DNA from: Deltaproteobacteria bacterium
GTDB lineage: Bacteria > Myxococcota_A > UBA9160 > UBA4427
Assembly (NCBI GenBank): GCA_016713665.1
Contig: JADJOR010000016.1
Location: 1 to 14,221, forward strand
Length of the DNA: 14,221 nucleotides
Reading direction: 5' to 3'
The translations under genes and the position numbers were made by a program. Shown here in pieces: positions 8,247-14,221 of the stretch. The notes under the pieces are model-generated. The model saw only the letters and a list, made by a program, of their open reading frames with translations. It had not been told where the DNA came from and did no database searches. The number at the start of each line of letters is the position of its first letter. Positions within the stretch are counted from its first letter, which is position 1.

Positions 8247-9620
8247 CTAGATCTCGATCCGTCGCCACGCGCCGGAGCGGAACCGGAGATAGAGGACGAC
8301 GGCGAGCGTCGCCGATGAGAAGACGCCGCCGATCCATGCGCCCGTGAGGCCCATGTCGAGGTGGAAGGCGAAGAACCAGGCGGCCGGCAGGAAGATCAGC
8401 CACGAGCCCAGGCAGCGCGCGACGAAGGGCCAATGGGTATCGCCGGCACCGCGCAGCGCGCCGTCGGACAGGACCGAGAAGGCGTCGAAGAGCTGGTAGA
8501 ACGCGCCGATCGCGAGCAGCGGGATGCCCAGGGCGATGACCTCCGGATCGCTCGAGAACATCTCGACGAGGAGCTCCGGGAAGGCGACGAAGGCGAGTGC
8601 GAGCAGCGCACCGGTCGAGCCGCCGAGCACGAGGGAGCTGCGAAATCGCTGGGCGGCGCGATCGGGCTCGCCCGCGCCGATGTAGCGCCCGACCAGCGTC
8701 GCCGTCGCCGTTCCGATGCCGGCGGCGACCATGAACGAGATGCTCGCGAGCTGTCCGAAGGCATGGGAAGCGGCGAGCGCTGCGTCGCCCATGCGGGCGA
8801 CCAGCGTCATGAAGATCGAGAACGCGAGCATCTCGATGACCCACTGCCCGCCGACCGGCAGCCCGACGCGCCAGAGCCGTCGGACCGGCGCGAGGTCGGG
8901 CCGACGCCAGCCGGTGTCGAAGCGCGCGCGAAGCGTCGGCCGGAGGAAGGCGGCCAGCATGATCGCGAAGTAGAGCCATTCGGCGATCGACGTCGCGATG
9001 CCGGCGCCGAGGACGCCGAGGGCCGGGAAGCCGAACCAGCCGTACACGAGGCCGAGGGCCAGGAGGACGTTCGCGCCGTTCGCGACGATCGTCGCGATGA
9101 GTGGCGTGCGCGCGTCGCCGATGCCGCGAAAGAACGACGAGATCGCGATCGCGGCCGTGAGTCCGACGACGCCGAAGGCGCGCGCTCTCAAATAGCCCGA
9201 GGCGAGCGGTGCGATCGAGTTGTCGGGCACGATCGCTTCGACGAACGCGTCCGCGCCGAGGAAGAGCCCGATCGCTGCGACGACGGCGAAGGGCAAAGCG
9301 CCCCCGAGCCCATGCCAGGCCCAGGGCCCGCAGGCGCGCTCGTCCGCCGCCCCGTGGCTCTGGGCGACGAAGGTCTGCACGACGCTCGAAGCGCCGATGA
9401 AGAACGAGGTCAGCGTCCAGAGCCACGTGCCCGAGAGGCCGACGGCGGCGAGCTCCGTCGCACCGAGGCGACCGACGATCGCCGCGTCGACGAGCCCCAT
9501 CGTCGTGAACAGGATCTGGGTCAGGACGAAGGGCACCGCCAGCACGGCAACCTCGCGCAGGCCCACGAGCATGCCTTCGCCTTCGTCCTCGCTCTCGTTC
9601 GATTCGCGGGGATGTTTCAT
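8247..9620 (-). CDS. MATE-family multidrug/organic cation exporter
   Basis: This 457-residue integral inner-membrane protein has a regular series of about 12 hydrophobic helices in two similar halves, as in NorM-type MATE antiporters that expel drugs or metabolites using Na+ or H+. Family-typical stretches include VPFVLTQILFTTMGLVDAAI (N-lobe helix 1), VGRLGATELAAVGLSGT, FVAQSHGAADE, SSFFRGIGDARTPL, LPVGGQWVIEMLAFSIF (C-lobe helix 7) and VGRYIGAGEPDRA, with the repeat-half SDGALRGAGDTHWP. The annotated ATG 9620 has no clear Shine-Dalgarno. ATG 9572 (residue 17, MLVGLREVAV), after a GAAGGCGAAGGC stretch, is an equally good start because the first 16 residues are acidic and not conserved-looking. 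The substrate is unknown. It is followed closely by the epimerase gene. Confidence 0.93.
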   Translation of the reverse strand: MKHPRESNESEDEGEGMLVGLREVAVLAVPFVLTQILFTTMGLVDAAIVGRLGATELAAVGLSGTWLWTLTSFFIGASSVVQTFVAQSHGAADERACGPWAWHGLGGALPFAVVAAIGLFLGADAFVEAIVPDNSIAPLASGYLRARAFGVVGLTAAIAISSFFRGIGDARTPLIATIVANGANVLLALGLVYGWFGFPALGVLGAGIATSIAEWLYFAIMLAAFLRPTLRARFDTGWRRPDLAPVRRLWRVGLPVGGQWVIEMLAFSIFMTLVARMGDAALAASHAFGQLASISFMVAAGIGTATATLVGRYIGAGEPDRAAQRFRSSLVLGGSTGALLALAFVAFPELLVEMFSSDPEVIALGIPLLAIGAFYQLFDAFSVLSDGALRGAGDTHWPFVARCLGSWLIFLPAAWFFAFHLDMGLTGAWIGGVFSSATLAVVLYLRFRSGAWRRIEI

Positions 9621-9907
9621 GGCGGGTCGTCGGCCGATCGGGGGCGGTGTCGAAGCGGAGGAGAAACGGGGAGGTCGCCGTCACGGCGCCCGGCCGGGCA
9701 TCGGGGGCCACGGCGCTGCGAATTCGGGGCCCGATCTCGACCGAAATGAGCCTGAATCGTGCTCGAGTTCCGACGCGTCTTGTTACCATGGGGCGGGATC
9801 ACGACCAAGCCGCGCGGCCTGCGCGACCGCGTTCAGGACGGAGGGCTCGAGGCGTCGGCGACGCGTCTATGGGGCCCGCCGGTCGGCGTCGGGACGAGTG
9901 GAGCGCG
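9621..9907. other. Divergent intergenic region
   Basis: This 287-nt gap between the exporter (leftward) and the TPR lipoprotein (rightward) should hold both promoters. An extended -10-like TGTTACCAT occurs at 9780-9788 on the plus strand, without a convincing -35. No repeat or strong hairpin was seen. The frame of the lipoprotein stays open to 9647, but the Arg/Pro-rich translation upstream of 9908 does not look like protein. Confidence 0.35.
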
Positions 9908-10366
9908 ATGATTCGCAGTGGTTCGACGGGGGCTTTCGGGGCGAATTCGCTCGTGCTCGGCACGGCGTTCCTCGCGTTCGCGTTCGTCGCCTGCGCCGGG
10001 TCGACGCCGGTGCGGGCGGTGCGCGCCGCGCGGTATTATGCGGCGGGCACGAGAGCGCTCGATCGGGGCGAGTCGCGAGCGGCGATCGACGCGCTCGAGC
10101 TCGCCGTCGGTCTGATGCCGAACGCATCCGAGATCCACAATCATCTCGGCCTGGCCTACTGGTCCGAGGGACGATCGGAAGCGGCGCTTCGGGAGCTCGA
10201 GCGGGCGGTCGAGCTCGACTGCGAGAACGAGGCGGCTCGCGTGAATCTCGCCCGACTGCGTGCGGGAATGGGCGCCGCGCATCGCGGCGCCGGGTTCGAT
10301 GGTGAAGAGCGGAGCGCACGGCCGCTTCGGGACACCGTCGAGGGGAGTGTTGTGCATGGCGGATGA
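9908..10366 (+). CDS. Small TPR-repeat lipoprotein
   Basis: The protein has 152 residues. From ATG 9908, with GGAG 4 nt upstream, the N-terminus carries a hydrophobic core and a lipobox-like FVAC (Cys29), suggesting a lipid-anchored protein in the periplasm or outer membrane. Phe at -3 is less usual than Leu. Two tetratricopeptide units follow: YYAAGTRALDRGESRAAIDA through LMPN (about 44-73), and EIHNHLGLAYWSEGRSEAA through AVELD (about 75-104). TPR lipoproteins of this size act as scaffolds in envelope or secretion assemblies, but no specific partner is visible. Its last 11 nt overlap the start of the next gene, so the two are probably translationally coupled. Confidence 0.75.
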   Translation: MIRSGSTGAFGANSLVLGTAFLAFAFVACAGSTPVRAVRAARYYAAGTRALDRGESRAAIDALELAVGLMPNASEIHNHLGLAYWSEGRSEAALRELERAVELDCENEAARVNLARLRAGMGAAHRGAGFDGEERSARPLRDTVEGSVVHGG

Positions 10367-10826
10367 TGGTCGGAAGCTTTCCTACAGCGAGCGGGATCGC
10401 ATGCGGCGCGAGGGCAAGGGCGCCGGGCGCAGCGAGAGACCGCAGAGCGGCCACGATCGCGCACTCGAGGAGAAGCGCTCGCGGCTCGCGCTCGCGGCGG
10501 CCGAGGAGCTCTTCACCGACGAGAAGGGCGGCCAGCTCGGCAAGACCCTCGCCAACGCGGTCCGCGAGGCCCATGGAAGCAAGGGGCTCGCCGCCGCCTG
10601 TCAGGCCTATCTCGAGAAGGTCGGTCCGCCGTCGACGGGCGAGCTCGCGTCGATCTTCCTCGATGCGGGGAGAAATCGATCAGCGTGCAGGTGCTCGAGC
10701 GCGCTGCTCCAGCAGAAGGGCCAGGGCAAGCTCGGGAGCTCGAGGGCGGCCTGGCGGCAGATCCGGCTGCTCGGAGGATTTCGACGACGAGGCTCGCCCT
10801 CGCGCGCCGAGGATCTGCTGGCTTAG
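10356..10826 (+). CDS. Unrecognised highly charged protein (frameshift in last third)
   Basis: I do not recognise this family. The start ATG 10356, after AGGGGAG, overlaps the lipoprotein stop. The first 40 residues are Arg/Lys/Glu-rich and probably disordered (KLSYSERDRMRREGKGAG). They are followed by a helical, Ala/Leu-rich region (ALEEKRSRLALAAAEELFTD) and LGKTLANAVREAHGSKGLAAAC. No signal peptide or membrane segment is present, so it is probably cytoplasmic. After FLDAG (about 10670) the reading becomes Arg/Ser-rich, while the other two frames give EIDQRAGA and VLERAAPAEG. An indel near 10,672 and one or two more before the stop are therefore likely, and the true C-terminus probably continues as an amphipathic helix. 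TPR-lipoprotein coupling suggests a shared task, which is an inference only. Confidence 0.6.
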   Translation: MADDGRKLSYSERDRMRREGKGAGRSERPQSGHDRALEEKRSRLALAAAEELFTDEKGGQLGKTLANAVREAHGSKGLAAACQAYLEKVGPPSTGELASIFLDAGRNRSACRCSSALLQQKGQGKLGSSRAAWRQIRLLGGFRRRGSPSRAEDLLA

Positions 10827-10900
10827 CTCGAATCGAATCCGGTCCGGGGCGACCGGACGGGATGGCGCGAGAATGTGGCGTCCTGCCTGGCGCTGCGCGC

Positions 10901-11341
10901 ATGGCGCACGAAGTCGAGATGCGAGCGCTCGCGGAGTTCCTCGGGCAGCACAACCTCAAGCACACGAAGCAGCGCTGACTCGCGCTGCGCCTTCCTCGAG
11001 GCATCGCCGCCATGTCTCCTCCGAGGATCTCTACCAGGTCGTCCGTGAGAAGTATCCCAACGTCGGGTACACGACCGTCTACCGGACGATGAAGCTGCTC
11101 GTCGAGGCGGGGCTCGCTGACCGAGCACATTTCGACGGCGGATCACGCTACGAGATCGAGCACGAGCACCACGATCATCGCATTGGCCATCAAAGTGCGG
11201 AAGATCCAGGAATTCCAGTGCCGCATGATCGAGGAGAGCCAGCGCGAGATCGCCGCGCGCTACGGCTTCCGCATCCTGCGCCATCGCCACGACTCTATGG
11301 CCACTGCACGGAGTGCAGCCGAGATCGCCGACCGCGCCTGA
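10901..11341 (+). pseudogene. Fur-family metal-responsive repressor, frameshifted
   Basis: This is a Fur-type winged-helix regulator, which normally binds Fe(II) or a related metal and represses uptake or stress genes. The start region MAHEVEMRALAEFLGQHNLKHTKQR ends in a TGA at 10976 where the family continues with Leu. Another frame then gives HVSSEDLYQVVREKYPNVGY and TTVYRTMKLLVEAGLA (DNA-recognition wing-helix), HFDGGSRYEIEHEHHDH (metal-site histidines), KIQEFQCRMIEESQREIAAR, FRILRHRHD and GHCTECS (second Cys-x2-Cys zinc pair). At least four indels are needed. The first zinc Cys-x2-Cys (expected just before KIQEF, about 11187-11200) is not readable in the present bases. The end at 11341 is a best estimate. 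ATG 10919 is an alternative start. Which metal it senses cannot be decided. Confidence 0.75.
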
Positions 11342-11384
11342 TCCGCGTGCCCGCCTCAGGCCGCTCCACGACCGCCTGGCCCGG

Positions 11385-11930
11385 AAAATGCGGCAGCTCG
11401 TCCTCGGCGAATTGCGCGAGGCTTCGGGCCGAGCGGTCCTTGGCGGAGAGCAGGGGCGGGCCGAATGGCCTGGCCACGGATCCTAGGCGGATCGTCCCAG
11501 GCGATCGTGGTCCGCTCGAGGGTCGTAAGAAGTCTGTGCACTTATACTGGATCTCGGCGTCCTCGGAGAGCACGCAGAAGCCGTGGGCGAAGCCTTCGGG
11601 GATCAGAGCTGGCGGAAGCTCTCCGCGGAGAGGACGACGCCGACGCTGCGGCCGAAGCGGGGCGAGCCGCGGCGGATGTCGACGGCGACGTCGAAGATCC
11701 CGCCGAGGAGGCGCGGACGAGCTTGCCCTGGGGTCGGGCGAGCTGGGCGTGGAGGCCGCGGGCGTGCCCGCCGCGAGCGGCTGTGATTGTCCTGGACAAA
11801 GCGGGCGGGCAGGCCGGCGTCCGCGAATTTCTGCGCGTGCCAGGTCTCGAGGAAGAAGCCAACAATCGTCGCGGTGGACGGTCGGCTCGATGATCAGGAC
11901 CTGGGCAGCTCGGGCCGGGATGATCCGCAA
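11385..11930 (-). pseudogene. rfbC: dTDP-4-dehydrorhamnose 3,5-epimerase, frameshifted
   Basis: This is RmlC/RfbC, the cupin epimerase of the dTDP-L-rhamnose pathway, which feeds O-antigen and other surface glycans. From TTG 11930 it reads MRIIPARAAQVLIIEPTVHRDD. Other frames then give WHAQKFADAGLPARFVQDNH, RGLHAQLARPQGKLVRAS (contains the catalytic His of the RGLHxQ motif), FDVAVDIRRGSP, LIPEGFAHGFCVLSEDAEIQ, YKCTDF (the family's active-site Tyr region) and LLSAKDRSARSLAQFAEDEL, which is a normal RmlC C-terminus. Every family segment is present in the right order at about the right length (roughly 180 residues), with several indels. No other dTDP-rhamnose gene is visible in the window. The exact stop is unclear. 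Confidence 0.8.
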
Positions 11931-12207
11931 ACCCACGCCTCCTCCGCGAGGAGTGGATGCCGCGAATCGCCGCAGAGCGTCGCGACCTGGGGCTCTTCGT
12001 AAACGCCCTGGAGCTTGACGGCGCCCGTGCGCGAGCATGCTGCCATCACCGTCCGCCACGACCTCCGCTCGGAGTCGCTGTGACTCGGCGACCGCTTCCA
12101 CGAGCTCGCGGAGGGTCACCTCGTCCCGGATCGGCCCACATTCGGCCTCGATCACCTGCACCCGGCGGCGGCTCGATCGGAATCGAGACGCTGTTCGGCT
12201 GGGTCAT
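11894..12207 (-). pseudogene. Small conserved-looking protein upstream of rfbC, frameshifted
   Basis: This is a gene of about 100 residues without a recognised function. ATG 12207 has AGGAG 9 nt upstream and begins MTQPNSVSIPIEPPP. A second frame continues VQVIEAECGPIRDEVTLREL and VEAVAES. A third frame continues near VKLQGVYEEPQVATLCGD and ends SRPELPRS at the TGA at 11894. The pattern resembles small helical proteins with a region like RExVATVxxLLxxGRVRLxG that I have seen as uncharacterised neighbours of other genes, but I cannot name the family. It overlaps the rfbC start by about 37 nt, so coupled translation is likely. At least two indels disturb it. Confidence 0.45.
11938..11945 (-). 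promoter_or_regulatory. Shine-Dalgarno supporting the TTG start of rfbC
   Basis: GGAGGAGG on the minus strand lies 7 nt before TTG 11930, inside the upstream small gene. It favours TTG over GTG 11936, for which the spacing would be only 1 nt. Confidence 0.5.
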
Positions 12208-12648
12208 TTTCGAGATCTCCTCTCGCCCACACCTGCCCCTGGTCGGCCCCCCATCAAGGCTCCCTTCGGCCCTGACCCGGTCGGTCCCGGGTCGAGCTGG
12301 CCAGACGTCCCCGGACAGCCCATCTTCTCGATCGGTCGAATCCCGGTCTTCTGAATCGCGTTCCGTCCCGTTTCTGCCCGGGTCCGCCGTCCCCTCGGAC
12401 GGCGCGCCGCGGCGCTCGAATCGACATCGTTGCATCCCGCATGCCGGCTCGTTTGTTGCCTGTTCAAATCGTTGGCACCGCCGATCGGATCCCGGATCGG
12501 GCCGCCGGATACACAGAATGGGCCTAAACTGACGGCAATTCTGCCGCAGTGCCGATAGGGGGGGGCGCATGGTCGGACGGCGTGAACGCGCGGTGGCGCG
12601 CGGATGGGCAACGGCTGTTCGCAATTCCGTCATCTCCGACTACCCCGA
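12208..12648. other. Intergenic region with no convincing gene
   Basis: This 441-nt gap lies between the small gene before rfbC and the end of the YifB/ComM gene, both on the minus strand. All frames give low-complexity Arg/Pro/Ser-rich translations. It is less GC-biased around 12420-12540 than its surroundings and holds a perfect 8-bp hairpin (12385-12404), a run of eight G (12558-12565), and a shorter inverted repeat CCGATC/GATCGG (12481-12500). It should contain the minus-strand promoter for the small gene and rfbC. No good -35/-10 pair was found. Confidence 0.4.
12385..12404. repeat. Perfect 8-bp GC-rich hairpin
   Basis: CGCCGTCC and GGACGGCG flank a four-base CCTC loop. No T-run follows on either strand, so it is not a textbook intrinsic terminator. 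It could end the YifB/ComM transcript or lie in the leader of the small gene before rfbC. Confidence 0.4.
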
Positions 12649-12658
12649 CTACCCCGAC
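12638..12658. repeat. 9-bp tandem duplication carrying the yifB stop
   Basis: GACTACCCC occurs twice in a row plus a third GAC. Read on the minus strand it contains two in-frame TAG codons 9 nt apart. The first ends the YifB/ComM reading frame. Confidence 0.6.
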
Positions 12659-14221
12659 GACCGCAGCTGTCGAAGCATCAACGCCTCGGCGACCGCTTCC
12701 GGCCCCGTCGTCGGGTCGCCCGCGAGATCCGCGATGGTCCGGGCGACGCGCAGCAGACGCCGGGCGACCCGCGCCGAGAGGTGCATCCGCTCGACGGCGC
12801 GTCCGAGCAGGTCGAGGGCAGGGGGCTCGGCACGCACGAGCTCGTCGAGGCGTGCGTCGGGAATCTCGGCGTTGCGTTTGACACGCTGCGCGCTGGATCG
12901 CCCGCGCGCGGCATCACGCGCGCGCGCGCACCGCCTCCGTCAGTCTGGCCCTTCGGCCGGTCCGCGTAGCACCGACCACGGGACCTCGCCGACCGCGACC
13001 ACGAGATCGACGCGGTCGACGAGCGGACCCGAAAGGCGCCGGCGATAGCGCGCGAGCGCCGCGTCGTCACAGCGACAATCCCGACCCGGACAGCCGTAAT
13101 CGCCGCACGGACACGGATTCGCGGCTGCGATGAGCTGGAAGCGCGCCGGGAGCTCGCAGGAGACGTTCGCCCGCGCGATCCGCACGGCGCCTGCTCGAGA
13201 GACCTCGCGAGCGCACTCGGGAACAGCGCCGGTCGAACTCCGGCAGCTCGTCGAGGAAGAGCACGCCATGGTGGGCGAGGGAGACTTCGCCGGGGCGCAC
13301 CGGACTCCCGCCGCCGAGGAGGCCCGCCGCGCTCATAAGTGTGGTGGGGCGCGCGAAACGGCGCCTGATCCGGGATCAGCTGATCCGGCGCGAGGACGCC
13401 CGCCGCATCGAGTATGCAGGCGGCCTCGAGCTGGTTCTCGAGCGCGGTAATGGCAGCAGGCCAGCAGGAGGCGGCGGGCGGCTGGGGTCACTTGCCGGTG
13501 CCGGGGGGCCAGTCGGGAGCAGGCCGTCAGCCGCCCGCGGCGGCGACGCCTCGAGCGCGCTTGCGAGGTTGCCCGCGGATCTCGCTGAGGCAGGGCGGAT
13601 CGGTCTGGACTCGCGTGCGATCTTCGGCCCCGTCTCCGGCCGGCCTTCCGTCCCGGGCGTTCAGCCGCCCTTCCGTCCGGACAGGCTCGGCGTCCAGGGC
13701 AGATCCGACCGTCTCGGCGAGGAAGGCGCTCGGCCTCGAGGATGGGTCGCGACGGCGCGCAGGTCTTCTGACGGCGCGGACGGCGAGGTCCGGCGCGTGT
13801 CAGGCGCGCGGGGCGCTCGCGGCGGGACGATCGCACCGTCGACGCGGCCGCGCCGCAGGGCGAGCAGGCAGGCCAGGATCCCCCGCGTCGCGCCGAGGCA
13901 TCCGTCGAGGCAGGCGCTCGCCGAGGGCGCGCCCGGCGATCGCCTCGGCCGGGATCGTTCCTGCCACATGGCGAGAATCGCGACGGCGACCAGCAGATCG
14001 AGCTACCCCGTTCTTGCACGCAGCTCCGCCGGCTGGGTTCACGTCACCCGCCGATCGAGGCAAGAAACCCCAAGCGGCGATCGCTACGGATCCGCGAGAT
14101 GCTCTGCTTTTACCACCCCATCCGACAGCCCGAGCCCGTCGACACACGGCAGCTGGGAGGAGATGCGGACTTCGACTTCGACGGGCACGCCCGTCACACC
14201 GACGACAGTGGCGCTCCAGAC
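12649..14221 (-). pseudogene. YifB/ComM-type Mg-chelatase-like AAA+ ATPase, frameshifted, 5' end cut
   Basis: Family members act in the cytoplasm; ComM is a helicase that promotes branch migration in natural transformation. The N-terminal Lon-like domain appears as WSATVVGVTGVPVEVEVRIS at the window edge, so fewer than about ten residues are missing. IPAEAIAGRAL follows. The AAA+ part shows PPGTGK (Walker A, 13491-13508), LEAACILDAAGVLAPDQLIP, TLMSAAGLLGGGSPVRPGEV, GVLFLDELPEF (Walker B), ARFQLIAAANPCPCGDYGCP with further Cys residues, and the C-terminal domain HLSARVARRLLRVARTIADL, VAEALMLRQLR, ending at TAG 12649. Frames change at least six times, including a stop right after Walker A and a missing base in FRAPHHT. 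The surviving order and near-normal length indicate a real gene. Confidence 0.8.

Noticed and set aside
8361..9749. 462-codon plus-strand open frame
   Set aside because: It is antisense to the MATE gene, is dominated by Glu, Arg, Asp and Gly, and has no motif. The opposite strand encodes a clear 12-helix transporter.
8232..9789. Extension of the epimerase frame through the exporter region
   Set aside because: The epimerase frame stays open upstream, but the translation there is Arg-rich shadow sequence. The true N-terminus is in another frame starting at 8231.
11342..11384. Terminator between the convergent Fur and rfbC genes
   Set aside because: No clear stem followed by a T-run on either strand.
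10363..12018. 551-codon plus-strand open frame
   Set aside because: It is a composite of shadow frames, with only the Fur middle part (about 11010-11160) being real. It crosses rfbC, which is on the other strand.
12481..12500. CCGATC/GATCGG inverted repeat as an operator
   Set aside because: The stem is only 6 bp and GATC-type words are very common in this genome, so chance is likely.
1..14221. tRNA, rRNA, CRISPR array, insertion sequence or phage remnant
   Set aside because: No cloverleaf-like pattern, regularly spaced repeat, transposase motif or terminal inverted repeat was found by reading both strands.

Overview
This is a very GC-rich, densely coded bacterial segment. Codon use strongly favours G or C at the third position. 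The gene content fits a Gram-negative, deltaproteobacterial or Myxococcota-like genome: surface-glycan genes with SGNH hydrolases, a Fur regulator, UDP-glucuronate epimerase, a MATE exporter, a TPR lipoprotein and YifB/ComM. The taxonomic guess is weak and rests on overall style, not on a marker gene.

Layout. Positions 551-4733 (minus strand) hold a run of surface-glycan genes. In transcription order they are a membrane-anchored SGNH protein, a class I methyltransferase, a GT4 glycosyltransferase and a second SGNH hydrolase. Spacing is tight (11-15 nt, or overlapping). Positions 1-550 are probably the decayed or misread remains of another gene. Positions 4821-7234 (plus strand) hold apt and mtnA, 6 nt apart, which handle the two products of methylthioadenosine breakdown, followed by a SAM-dependent methyltransferase. 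Convergent to these, 7222-9620 (minus strand) hold a MATE-family exporter and a nucleotide-sugar epimerase of the UDP-glucuronate 4-epimerase type. Positions 9908-10826 (plus) hold a small TPR lipoprotein overlapping an unrecognised charged protein. Positions 10901-11341 (plus) hold a Fur-family repressor. Positions 11385-12207 (minus) hold a small unknown protein overlapping rfbC (dTDP-4-dehydrorhamnose 3,5-epimerase). Positions 12649-14221 (minus) hold a YifB/ComM-type Mg-chelatase-like ATPase whose first few residues lie beyond the window.

The main peculiarity is the distribution of frameshifts. Between about 3,570 and 10,650 almost every gene is clean, with one single-base frameshift near 7,941. 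Outside that stretch nearly every gene, on both strands, is broken by several small indels, although conserved motifs can still be read by hopping frames. The loss ignores function, strand and operon, so I favour uncorrected read errors at both ends of a contig over real pseudogene formation. For the broken genes I give the span over which homology can be followed, and their internal coordinates are approximate.

I found no RNA gene, CRISPR array, insertion sequence or clear novel system. The points most worth following up are the SGNH protein with Asp replaced in its GDS motif, the two SGNH proteins bracketing a methyltransferase and a glycosyltransferase, and the unknown small-protein pairs near 10.3 kb and 12 kb.
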